From: Myxococcales bacterium
GTDB taxonomy: Bacteria; Myxococcota_A; Polyangia; Polyangiales; Polyangiaceae
Direction: 5' to 3'
DNA length: 40,606 nt
Assembly (NCBI GenBank): GCA_023248815.1
Contig: JAHFDV010000003.1
Coordinates: forward strand, 1 to 40,606
Position 1 is the first letter of the stretch; each line of letters begins with the position of its first letter. Below are positions 1 to 7,059 of the stretch, piece by piece. Position numbers and translations under genes: made by a program. Under the pieces are notes generated by a model. That model was not told the DNA's origin, ran no database searches, and worked only from the letters and a program-made list of their open reading frames with translations.

Positions 1-1
1 A

Positions 2-286
2 CCGCTCGATGGCGGGGCGATCGTCGAATTGTTTTCGCGCCGTGCCTGGATCCTCGGCGCCGCAGTGCTCGTCGGCCTCGTCATCGCTGCGCCCGCTTCG
101 CCTGCCATCATCGTGCTCGCTTTATCCATTCCACGCCTGTTCAGTCGTCGCGACAAAACCGGAGAAGAGCCGGTCGCGAAGGAGATTCGAACGAAGTGGG
201 CGCTCCGCTACTTCGGCCTCCTCGCCGTGATGGGCGGTGCACTTTACTTTGCTCGGCAGCTTCTCCATCTACCTCACGCGAGCTAA
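2..286 (+). CDS. C-terminal fragment of a probable M50 (site-2) membrane metalloprotease
   Basis: The frame is open from the left edge, so the gene starts outside the window; the TTG offered by the ORF track at 29 is not a credible start. The first visible residues read PLDGGAIVELFSRR, which resembles the LDG motif in the last catalytic membrane segment of site-2 proteases (N-x-PxxPLDGG), where the Asp is a zinc ligand. Two hydrophobic segments follow (around WILGAAVLVGLVIAA and YFGLLAVMGGALYF), separated by a charged loop. That would place the protein in the inner membrane with a role in intramembrane cleavage. The HExxH half is not visible, so the assignment rests on one motif plus topology; a rhomboid-like or other polytopic protein cannot be excluded. 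Confidence 0.5.
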   Translation, partial: PLDGGAIVELFSRRAWILGAAVLVGLVIAAPASPAIIVLALSIPRLFSRRDKTGEEPVAKEIRTKWALRYFGLLAVMGGALYFARQLLHLPHAS

Positions 287-297
287 GCTCACGCCCA

Positions 298-1245
298 ATG
301 CTCTTCGCTTCAAGATGGTCGCTGGTTCGCGCGGTCCTCGTCTCGTCGATTGCCGCTTCGACGACGCTCGGTCTCTTCTTCCTCTCCTCATGCGGTGACA
401 GCTCGGATCCGACGCAACTGCGTCCTCAAGATCAGCCAGGTACCGACGCCGCGCCCGACGTCGCTGCGGACGTCGCGACTTCGGTGAAGAGCTTCAACCC
501 TTGCATTACGATTCCGTCGTTCGAGGGACGCTCACAAACCGTCGACGGCATCGCGAGCGAGTTCGACGGGCTCGACAGCATCTTCTTCGAGCCCGGCTTC
601 GGACGACAATCGCTCACCGACGCCGGCGCGACGACGATGGCTCCGAACGTTCACGTCGAAGGAAAGGTCGCGTGGTCCGGCATCGGGCTCCACATGTTCT
701 TCCACGTGAAGGATGCGACGATCATCGTCTCGCAAGCAACGGACGCCGGTAGTTCGAGCGTTTTCGAAGGTGATGGCATGCAGATCTTCATCGGCGGCAC
801 GGTGCCTCGCACGGGCGTGAGCGCAGCCGACGGCACGGATCCCACGGCCTGGCACATTGCTCTCGTTCCACCGGGGCGCGCTGCGACGACGAATCCGAAT
901 GGTCGCGCCGTGCGCCTCCGCGACTCCGACTTCAAGTTCGACTACGTGTCGCATCTCGTGGACGACGGCTACGTGATGGAGCTCTACGTCCCATGGCTCG
1001 CAGTGCGACCGAATCCGCCCGTGACGCAGCTCGTTCCCAAGGTGGGAGAGCGGATCGCGTTCGACTTCGCCATTCAATACGCGGACACGGTTCCACCTCT
1101 TCTCGACGACGGGACGTATGGACGCGCGCCCTACTCGCTTCTCGCCGTGAACGAAAACGCGACGGACGGAAACGACTGCATCGCCGATCCCGCGACGTGC
1201 CCCGAAGCCGACGATCGTTCGTGGTGTCAGCCGACGCTCCAGTGA
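298..1245 (+). CDS. Lipoprotein with CBM9-like (carbohydrate-binding) domain
   Basis: The ORF opens at 196, but the ATG at 298 gives a proper lipoprotein signal peptide: basic start MLFASRWSLVR, hydrophobic stretch, then a lipobox ending LSSC. The upstream in-frame 34 codons overlap the previous gene and are probably untranslated. After a short Asp/Ala-rich linker, residues about 90-300 have the shape of a family-9-like carbohydrate-binding or DOMON-type beta sandwich: VDGIASEFDG near the start, a GDGMQIFI strand, and VMELYVPWLAV near the end. In this family such domains bind sugars or haem, and the ligand here is unknown. The gene lies 11 bp after the M50 fragment and 7 bp before a small membrane protein, so the three may be one transcript. 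Confidence 0.75.
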   Translation: MLFASRWSLVRAVLVSSIAASTTLGLFFLSSCGDSSDPTQLRPQDQPGTDAAPDVAADVATSVKSFNPCITIPSFEGRSQTVDGIASEFDGLDSIFFEPGFGRQSLTDAGATTMAPNVHVEGKVAWSGIGLHMFFHVKDATIIVSQATDAGSSSVFEGDGMQIFIGGTVPRTGVSAADGTDPTAWHIALVPPGRAATTNPNGRAVRLRDSDFKFDYVSHLVDDGYVMELYVPWLAVRPNPPVTQLVPKVGERIAFDFAIQYADTVPPLLDDGTYGRAPYSLLAVNENATDGNDCIADPATCPEADDRSWCQPTLQ

Positions 1246-1252
1246 GCCGATC

Positions 1253-1777
1253 ATGTTCTTGAAACGCCTCGTACTCGGTATCGTTCTTGGCCTCTTCGTG
1301 GGCGGGCTCGCCGCGTTCGGAGTCGTGCGAGGGCTCGGTCTCGAGACGTTCTCCCCACTCATCGCGTATTTGTCGGCCGCCGCCACGGGCACGCTCGTCG
1401 GGCTCGTCGCGGGCAAACCCATTTGGGCAGGCGGCGCCAAAATCGAGGCCGGCCTCAAAGCGGCATTCGGCGCTCTTCTCGGCGCGGGCATCCTCTTCGC
1501 GATTCGTCGCTGGCTCCCGGAAACTCCGCTTTCGGCCACGCATTGGCCGCTCGTAACGGGCGCTCCCGGCGAGCTTCCTGCCGTCGCACTCCCCGCCATT
1601 GGCGCGCTTCTCGGAGCGTTCTACGAAGTCGACAACACGCCCGAGCCGAAAGCAGCCGAAGGTGATCGCACCCGTATTGCTTCGAACAAAGTGCGTGTGA
1701 GCAAAGGCCCGTCCGCGATTCTCGAAGACGACGAAGAAGAGAGCTCGCCGAAAGCTCGCACCGCCAAAAAGCGCTGA
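1253..1777 (+). CDS. Small hypothetical membrane protein
   Basis: Protein of 174 residues that I do not recognise. It has a hydrophobic N-terminus (LVLGIVLGLFVGGLAAFGVV), further hydrophobic stretches around residues 35-55 and 65-85, and a Gly/Ala-rich segment near 115-125. The last 50 residues are charged and cytoplasmic-looking, ending in an acidic run (EDDEEESS) followed by a Lys/Arg tail. The start is ATG, 7 bp after the stop of the CBM9-like lipoprotein gene. The stop codon lies inside a perfect 9-bp hairpin that may end the transcript. It could be a small inner-membrane accessory protein, and nothing in the sequence shows a catalytic function. Confidence 0.7.
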   Translation: MFLKRLVLGIVLGLFVGGLAAFGVVRGLGLETFSPLIAYLSAAATGTLVGLVAGKPIWAGGAKIEAGLKAAFGALLGAGILFAIRRWLPETPLSATHWPLVTGAPGELPAVALPAIGALLGAFYEVDNTPEPKAAEGDRTRIASNKVRVSKGPSAILEDDEEESSPKARTAKKR

Positions 1778-1799
1778 GGCGTCTTCAGCCGACGCCTCA
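1775..1799 (+). terminator. Hairpin at end of small membrane protein gene
   Basis: Perfect inverted repeat TGAGGCGTC-N7-GACGCCTCA whose first three bases are the stop codon. No T-run follows, so it may be a stabilising 3-prime hairpin or a weak terminator rather than a classical intrinsic terminator. Confidence 0.45.
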
Positions 1800-2432
1800 C
1801 TCGAGGAACCCCTCCGCTCGAGCGCAAAAGGAAGCCGCAGCCGATTTCTCGACTGCGGCATTCGAAGGGAGCCACCTAAGGATCTCGCGAGACGCCTCAG
1901 CGTCCGAGAAGATCAGGTGAAGGAATAAGCGACGTCAAAAAAGCGTTCGCTAGAGAAGGAAGCAGAGCCACCAAGCAAAGAGCGCCTATTTCTAAGCCAT
2001 CAAGACGTAAGCGCGACGCTGAAATCAAAGTCTGAAAAAGACGCGATTCAAGAACAAGCGACCTAAGAAGAAGCAAAGAAGGAAGCTAGAGCGGGCACGG
2101 GGCGCACCCCCTCCCCCTTACTTCCGCAGCGTGAACGTCTACCGGTCTTGGCGGTAAACGGAGAGCCGTGGAAGAGAGAGGAGGTGTGCCGCGAGAATAA
2201 GGGTTAAGGCGAAAGAAGAAGCGCGAAGCTAAACCGATTCAAGCAAGCTATGCCGTTCCTTAAAGCAGCCTTCATGCCAGAAATTTTCTTTCGTCATTTC
2301 ATGCGGTTGCAAATTTACGCAGCGAGCCCGGTCTGACATCGCGATCATGGTTCCGGGGTGAGAGAGCAGTTTTCGCCCCACTCACGCGGGGCCCCACTCC
2401 TAAAAGATCGTGCCGCCAACTCATCGAACTCA
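1800..2432. other. Long gap without a gene; purine-rich, hairpin-containing
   Basis: No credible ORF lies on either strand. The stretch differs from its surroundings: roughly 1860-2240 is A/G-rich on the plus strand, with many TAAG/CTAAG words, which is unusual in this GC-rich coding landscape. A hairpin GCCGCAG...CTGCGGC lies at 1834-1859, and GC-rich complementary patches lie around 2100-2200 (CGCACCCCCTCC against GGAGGTGTGCC). I looked for tmRNA, RNase P RNA, 6S and SRP RNA hallmarks and found none. It may hold an unrecognised structured RNA, a long leader, or decayed sequence. Confidence 0.5.
1834..1859. other. Strong hairpin in the gene-free stretch
   Basis: Perfect 7-bp arms GCCGCAG / CTGCGGC, with an inner CGA/TCG pairing across a TTTC loop. 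No T-run on either side. Strand of action unknown. Confidence 0.4.
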
Positions 2433-2452
2433 TTGACATGAGGAACGGCACG
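2409..2452. other. Two-tier dyad upstream of tRNA-Arg
   Basis: Outer arms CGTGCCG (2409-2415) and CGGCACG (2446-2452) match perfectly. Inner arms CTCAT (2420-2424) and ATGAG (2438-2442) also pair. The dyad spans the -35 hexamer proposed for the tRNA promoter, so it could be a DNA operator or cruciform, or the 3-prime end structure of an upstream RNA. Confidence 0.4.
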
Positions 2453-2460
2453 GGTAACTT
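2433..2460 (+). promoter_or_regulatory. Sigma-70-type promoter for tRNA-Arg (and probably tadA)
   Basis: A perfect -35 TTGACA (2433-2438), a 16-bp spacer and TAACTT (2455-2460) as -10. This predicts transcription from about 2467, some 7 bp before the tRNA 5-prime end at 2474, a normal distance for a tRNA gene. The -10 matches only the key T, A and T positions. Confidence 0.55.
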
Positions 2461-2473
2461 CCGTCTCCCGCAC

Positions 2474-2547
2474 GCGCTCGTAGCTCAGCTGGATAGAGCA
2501 TCGGCCTACGAAGCCGAGGGTCGGAAGTTCGAATCTTCCCGAGCGCG
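2474..2547 (+). tRNA. tRNA-Arg(ACG)
   Basis: Full cloverleaf, 74 nt. The acceptor arms GCGCTCG / CGAGCGC pair perfectly. The D arm is GCTC-AGCTGGATA-GAGC. The anticodon stem TCGGC/GCCGA closes the loop CTACGAA, giving anticodon ACG. The variable loop is GGGTC, and the T arm GGAAG-TTCGAAT-CTTCC carries the TTCGAAT motif. The discriminator is G and a full CCA is not encoded. Anticodon ACG with A34 reads Arg CGN codons after A34 is deaminated to inosine. The D-loop A20 and C35 that arginyl-tRNA synthetase recognises are present. The deaminase gene tadA starts 14 bp downstream with no terminator between. Confidence 0.97.
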
Positions 2548-2561
2548 CAACCTCTGACCGA

Positions 2562-3083
2562 ATGATTCACGTCGCGGACCCCGCCTCCGAGGACGCACGG
2601 CGAGCCAAAGAAGCACGGCGCGCAGAAGACGAGCGGTGGATGCGCGAAGCACTCCGCCTCGCCGACGAGGCTTCGGCCGCGGGTGAAGTGCCGATTGGCT
2701 GCGTGCTCGTCGATTCACGCGGGATCGTCGCGAGTGCTCGCAACGCGCGCGAAGCCGATCAAGATCCGACGGCGCACGCCGAGCTCATTGCGCTTCGCGA
2801 AGCGGCCCGGGTGCGCGGCACGTTCCGGCTCGATGATCTCACCTGCTACGTGACGCTCGAGCCGTGCGCGATGTGCGCAGGCGCGCTCGTTCTCGGAAGA
2901 GTGCGCCGTGTCGTCTTCGGGGCGCGCGATGCAAAAGCCGGCGCCGTCGTTTCGCTCTACGGAATCGGCCAGGACACGCGCCTGAATCACACGTTCTCCG
3001 TCACGCGCGGTGTACTGGAAGACGAATGCGGTGGGCGTTTGAGCCGCTTCTTCGCGGCGCTGCGTGCTCGCGGCAAGAAGTAG
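2562..3083 (+). CDS. tadA: tRNA-specific adenosine-34 deaminase TadA
   Basis: TadA converts A34 of tRNA-Arg(ACG) to inosine so that one tRNA reads CGU, CGC and CGA. The zinc site is visible: H72-A-E74 in PTAHAELIAL, with E74 the proton shuttle, and C102/C105 in PCAMCAGA. The C-terminal helix region GGRLSRFF is also typical. The protein has 173 residues against about 155-170 for the family; the surplus is a charged N-terminal extension before WMREALRLA, so a start further inside (ATG at 2640) is possible. No Shine-Dalgarno sequence precedes the ATG at 2562. The gene follows its own substrate tRNA by 14 bp, so a tRNA-mRNA cotranscript is likely, with tRNA 3-prime processing leaving a very short leader. 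Confidence 0.95.
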   Translation: MIHVADPASEDARRAKEARRAEDERWMREALRLADEASAAGEVPIGCVLVDSRGIVASARNAREADQDPTAHAELIALREAARVRGTFRLDDLTCYVTLEPCAMCAGALVLGRVRRVVFGARDAKAGAVVSLYGIGQDTRLNHTFSVTRGVLEDECGGRLSRFFAALRARGKK

Positions 3084-3099
3084 CGCTACGATCGAGCTC

Positions 3100-3927
3100 A
3101 TGGGGCGATCGCGCTTTCACTCTGCACGACGGTTGCCGATGATTACCGCGCTGGGGCTCACGGCCGCTCTCGCCCTCAGCGTCGCGTTGCCTGCGCATGC
3201 CGAAGGCGGATTTCTCGGAGTCGGTCTCGAAGCGGTGAACGGCAGCGTGCGCATTCGCAAAGTGATCAAAGACTCGCCCGCGGAAAAGGCGGATCTCCGC
3301 GTTGGTGACGTCGTGCGCCGTATCGACAAGAAAGAGACGAAGACTCCGGACGACGTGACGAAGACGGTCGCCACGCACTCTGCGAAAGAACGCGTCACCC
3401 TCACTGTAACTCGCGAAGGGAAAGAGAAGGCCGTCGTCGTGACGCTCGGCGAGCGCGTGCGCGCAGAAAATCTCCGCGACAAATTCTTCCCTGCGCTCGA
3501 CATCGACGTCATCCGCCCGAATGATTCCGCTCGTGCGGATCTCGTGAAGACCGCGAGCTTCAAGGGCGACGTCGCACTCGTCTACGTCTTTGCGACGTGG
3601 TGTGGCTCGTGTCGCGCGACCGTCCCCGAGATAAATGCGTGGCAGGCGAAGTTCGCGCCGCGTGGCTATCGAACGATCGGCATCGGAGTCGACGGAAAGG
3701 CGCCGCTCGTCTCCTATCTCGAAGACTCCAAATTGGCCTTCCCTGCGGGCGTCGCCGAAGATGCGAGCCACCGACTCGGGATCGATGCGATTCCGTCCCT
3801 GTTCTTGATCGACCGTCGTGGCGTCGTTCGCGATGTAGTCGTGGGTGGAGACCCAGCTGCATTGAATCGTCTCTCGACGACGATCGCGCGCCTACTCGAC
3901 GAGCCGCGCTCACTCGACGCGCCCTGA
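3100..3927 (+). CDS. Periplasmic PDZ-thioredoxin (TlpA-like) fusion protein
   Basis: The ATG at 3100 is chosen over 3064 because 3064 overlaps tadA, while 3100 gives a signal peptide: MGRSRFHSARR, a hydrophobic core, then a likely cut after PAHA. Residues about 35-120 form a PDZ domain (GFLGVGLEAVNG, DSPAEKADLRVGDVV). Residues about 140-265 are a thioredoxin fold with active site WCGSC and the cis-proline segment IPSLFLID. A periplasmic thiol-disulfide role is expected, with the PDZ domain probably binding a partner or exposed C-terminus. PDZ is usually joined to HtrA or CtpA proteases, so this pairing is uncommon. The gene starts 16 bp after tadA. Confidence 0.85.
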   Translation: MGRSRFHSARRLPMITALGLTAALALSVALPAHAEGGFLGVGLEAVNGSVRIRKVIKDSPAEKADLRVGDVVRRIDKKETKTPDDVTKTVATHSAKERVTLTVTREGKEKAVVVTLGERVRAENLRDKFFPALDIDVIRPNDSARADLVKTASFKGDVALVYVFATWCGSCRATVPEINAWQAKFAPRGYRTIGIGVDGKAPLVSYLEDSKLAFPAGVAEDASHRLGIDAIPSLFLIDRRGVVRDVVVGGDPAALNRLSTTIARLLDEPRSLDAP

Positions 3928-4032
3928 AGATTCTCTTCGGAGCGTTGCAATGTGCCCATCCGCGAAAGGCGGGAGTTGCCGGTCGAGCGATCGGGTTTGC
4001 CAAGTCGTAGGGCGTCGTGCGAAGAACCGCGG

Positions 4033-6243
4033 ATGAAGCGCTCGTTCGCCCCTGCCCTCGCGTTTGGAAGTTTCGCTGTTGCTCTCGGTTTTGCGTGCTC
4101 GCCTCAGGAGCCGCCGGAGATGCCGAATGCCCCAGCCGCCAAGGCCAGCGTCAACGCCATCCAAGCGGCCGCGCCGCAGCACATCACGCTCGGTGAAGGT
4201 CCGGACGAGAGCGCGCTCGATACGAACGTTGCCGCTTGCGACGACTTCTACTCTTACGCGTGCGGGACGTGGACGCGCACGACGCCCATTCCCGAAGACC
4301 AGACGACGTGGATGCGAAGCTTTTCAGTGATCCGCCAAGAGAACGAAAAACTTCTCCGCGACCTTTTGGAAGAGTACGCGAAGGGAAACGTCGAGAACCC
4401 GAAGCAGAAGGCTCTCGGCGACTACTACGCGGCGTGCATGGACGAGCCTGCCATCGAAAAAAATGGCCTCGCACCGCTCGCGGCCGACCTCAAAGCGATT
4501 GGCGCTCTCAAGACGCGCACGGATCTCGTGAAGCTTCTCGCGCGCTTTCGCGAGCGCGGCATTCACGTGCTGTTCGAGTTCGCAGCGCAGCAAGATCTGA
4601 AAGACGCGACGCTCGTGATCGGTGCGTTCGATCAAGCGGCAGGCGGCGAGAGCCTCGGCTTGCCCGAGCGCGAATACTACTTGAAGGACGACCCACGGAT
4701 GAAAGAGATCCGTGGAAAGTACATCGAACATCTGGCTCGCATTCTCGAACTTTCTGGAGTCGCAAAAGGCTCGGCCAAATCGCAGGCGACCGGGGTGCTC
4801 GCATTCGAGACGGAGCTCGCCAAGGTCTCGATGACGAAGGAAGATCTTCGCGATCCCGACAAGCTCTTTCATCGCATCGAACGCTCGGGATTGAAGGCCG
4901 CCGCGCCCGCGCTCGATTGGGACACGTATCTCTCGGATCTCGGTCTCGCGGGGGTGACGACCCTCAACGTCTCGCAACCGGATTTTTTTGCGGCTCTCAG
5001 CACGATGCTCGAAGGCTTGCCCTCGGGCGCGAAGACCGCGACGAAAGCAGAGGAAGTGAAGGCTGGGGCGACGACGGCGACGGCGACGGCGACGACAGTG
5101 CCGAAGGTCAAGCTGTCGGACCTTCAAGCGTACTTACGCTTTCACCTCGTCGATTCGATCGTCGGGAAGCTTCCCGCGCGCTTCGTCGACGAAGCGTTTC
5201 ATTTTCAGCGTGAGCTGACGGGCGCCGAGAAGCTCCCGCCACGTTGGAAGCGCTGCACGCGCGCCGTCGATGCGGCCCTCGGCGAATCGCTCGCCGAAGG
5301 ATTCGTGAAGAAGACGATCGGACAAGAGGGCAAGCAGGTCACCCTCGCGATGATCGCGGACATCGAGCACGCGATGAACGAGAACATTCAAGGGCTCGCT
5401 TGGATGGACGCCGAGACGAAGAAGCCTGCGCTCGAGAAGCTCTCGCTCATCGGGAACAAGATCGCGTTCCCAGACAAAATGCGCGACTACTCCGAGCTCG
5501 AAAAGAAGGTCCAACGTACGAGCTATGTCGACAACGCGTTTGCAGCGAACGCCTTCGAGACGCGCCGCACGCTCACCAAGATCGGCAAGCCCGTGGATCG
5601 CACCGAGTGGCACATGACTCCGCCGACGGTGAACGCCTACTACGATCCGCAGATGAACGAGATCGTCTTCCCCGCGGGCATTCTCCAGCCGCCCTTCTAT
5701 GCGAACAAGGCGAGCTTGGCGGTGAACTACGGCGCCGTCGGCATGGTGATGGGGCACGAGCTCACGCACGGCTTCGACGACGAAGGCTCGAAGTTCGACG
5801 CGAAGGGCAACCTCCGCGAGTGGTGGTCCAAAAAGTCGTTCAAGGAGTTCAGCCGTCGCGCGACGTGCGTCGAAGAGCAGTTCAACGGCTACACGGCGCT
5901 CGGTAACTTGAAGGTCAACGGCAAGCTCACCAACGGGGAAAACATTGCCGATCTCGGCGGCCTCAAGATCGCCCACGCGGCGTTGATGAGTCGCCTCGGC
6001 GACAAGATCATCGACAACCCTTCGAAGTTCACGCCGAGCCAGCAATTCTTCTTGGGCTTCGCCCAAGCCTGGTGCGGCAACTACCGCGACAAGGCGCTCG
6101 AAGTGCTCGTGAACACGAATCCGCACTCCCCGCCGAAGTTCCGCGTGAACGGCCCCCTGTCGAATCTCCCCGAGTTCGCACGAGCGTTCTCGTGCAAGCC
6201 GGGGAGCCCGATGGCTCGCAAGGACCGCTGCGAGATCTGGTGA
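4033..6243 (+). CDS. M13-family zinc metallopeptidase, lipoprotein
   Basis: The ORF opens at 3952, but the ATG at 4033 begins a lipoprotein signal (MKRSFAPALAF...LGFACS), giving 736 residues. This is a neprilysin/PepO-type endopeptidase for short peptides, probably acting outside the inner membrane. Visible features: the N-terminal M13 signature around ACDDFYSYACGTW, NAYYDPQMNEIVFPAG before the active site, zinc motif HELTH at residues 575-579, the third ligand E636 in GENIADLGG, and the family C-terminus CEIW. A low-complexity Ala/Thr insert (ATTATATATT) sits near residue 350. Length and motifs are complete, so it should be active. It stands alone between two thioredoxin-fold genes. Confidence 0.93.
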   Translation: MKRSFAPALAFGSFAVALGFACSPQEPPEMPNAPAAKASVNAIQAAAPQHITLGEGPDESALDTNVAACDDFYSYACGTWTRTTPIPEDQTTWMRSFSVIRQENEKLLRDLLEEYAKGNVENPKQKALGDYYAACMDEPAIEKNGLAPLAADLKAIGALKTRTDLVKLLARFRERGIHVLFEFAAQQDLKDATLVIGAFDQAAGGESLGLPEREYYLKDDPRMKEIRGKYIEHLARILELSGVAKGSAKSQATGVLAFETELAKVSMTKEDLRDPDKLFHRIERSGLKAAAPALDWDTYLSDLGLAGVTTLNVSQPDFFAALSTMLEGLPSGAKTATKAEEVKAGATTATATATTVPKVKLSDLQAYLRFHLVDSIVGKLPARFVDEAFHFQRELTGAEKLPPRWKRCTRAVDAALGESLAEGFVKKTIGQEGKQVTLAMIADIEHAMNENIQGLAWMDAETKKPALEKLSLIGNKIAFPDKMRDYSELEKKVQRTSYVDNAFAANAFETRRTLTKIGKPVDRTEWHMTPPTVNAYYDPQMNEIVFPAGILQPPFYANKASLAVNYGAVGMVMGHELTHGFDDEGSKFDAKGNLREWWSKKSFKEFSRRATCVEEQFNGYTALGNLKVNGKLTNGENIADLGGLKIAHAALMSRLGDKIIDNPSKFTPSQQFFLGFAQAWCGNYRDKALEVLVNTNPHSPPKFRVNGPLSNLPEFARAFSCKPGSPMARKDRCEIW

Positions 6244-6286
6244 GCAGAAGCGCGCGGGCGCCCAGGTTTCGTGCTACCGATGAGAG

Positions 6287-6955
6287 GTGAGCGCCTCGTG
6301 GGTACCCGCTGCGTATTTCGCCTTCATCCTCTCGGCAGGGGCGGGCGTTGCCGGCTTCGTCTCGTCGGCAAAAGAGGGTGAGCTTCGCCACCGCTGCGCG
6401 ACGACGTGTCTGCTCCGCCCCGAGTACGCAGGATTCGATCGCACTGCGCCAGACTTCGAGCTGAAGAACCTCGACGGCAAACCCGTTCGACTTTCGGACT
6501 ACCGCGGCAAGGTCGTGCTCTTGAATTTTTGGACGAAGACGTGTGGTCCTTGCCTCGAAGAGATGCCCGACTTCGCGGAGCTCACGCGCGTCCTTCGTGA
6601 TCGCTCCGATGTCGCCGTGCTCACGGTCTCGGCCGATGAAGGTCCGGCGGATGTCGCCGACGTGTTTCCTGCGACCCTCCGCGCGCCGAAGCCGCCTTTC
6701 GAAGTCCTGTTCGATCCCGACCGCGAAGTCATCGAGAAAAAATTCGGGACGAAGCTCTATCCCGAGACCTGGCTCATCGACAAAGACGGTGTGATTCGCG
6801 CTCGTTTCGATGGGGCCCGCACGTGGTCGCACGCAGCCGTCGTGGAATACATCGACGAGATGCGGTCGGGCGCCTTTTGCCCGATCGAGGCCGATCGCGG
6901 AAAGCAGCGCGGCGAAGGTTCGAAGCTCTGCCAAGAGCTCGGCGGCGGTAACTGA
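6287..6955 (+). CDS. TlpA/ResA-like membrane-anchored thiol-disulfide oxidoreductase
   Basis: GTG start at 6287, followed by one hydrophobic segment (AAYFAFILSAGAGVAGFV) that should anchor or export the protein. From residue about 45 there is an AhpC/TlpA-type thioredoxin fold: APDFELKNLDGKPVRL, active-site TCGPC, and cis-Pro in YPETWLIDKDG. The residue before the first active-site Cys is Thr, not the usual Trp. Further Cys residues lie just after the membrane segment (CATTC) and in the tail. The likely role is reduction of periplasmic disulfides, as in cytochrome c maturation, but no cytochrome genes are nearby. Confidence 0.85.
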   Translation: MSASWVPAAYFAFILSAGAGVAGFVSSAKEGELRHRCATTCLLRPEYAGFDRTAPDFELKNLDGKPVRLSDYRGKVVLLNFWTKTCGPCLEEMPDFAELTRVLRDRSDVAVLTVSADEGPADVADVFPATLRAPKPPFEVLFDPDREVIEKKFGTKLYPETWLIDKDGVIRARFDGARTWSHAAVVEYIDEMRSGAFCPIEADRGKQRGEGSKLCQELGGGN

Positions 6956-7059
6956 TAGCGCCGGTCGACGGTGACTCGATCACCGAGGGCTCGCTTCGAT
7001 AAGCGCGCCGCCTCATAGTTGGCCCCTATGTAGGTGCACCCCGTACGATCGCTTTTGCG

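Noticed and set aside
532-1599. Long minus-strand ORF (355 aa) opposite the CBM9-like lipoprotein and membrane protein genes
   Set aside because: Arg/His/Ala-rich shadow translation with no fold pattern; the plus-strand frames have signal peptides and family features.
1955-1980. GAAGGAAGCAGAGCC resembles the SRP RNA tetraloop region (GGAAGCAGCC)
   Set aside because: The required flanking stem (GGTCAGG/CC-type pairing) is absent and bases are inserted; not SRP RNA.
2090-2240. GC-rich complementary patches considered as RNase P or tmRNA
   Set aside because: None of the universal RNase P core words, no tmRNA tag ORF or T-arm end.
5134-6126. Minus-strand ORF of 330 aa opposite the M13 peptidase
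   Set aside because: Antisense of a gene with complete catalytic motifs; composition typical of GC-rich shadows.
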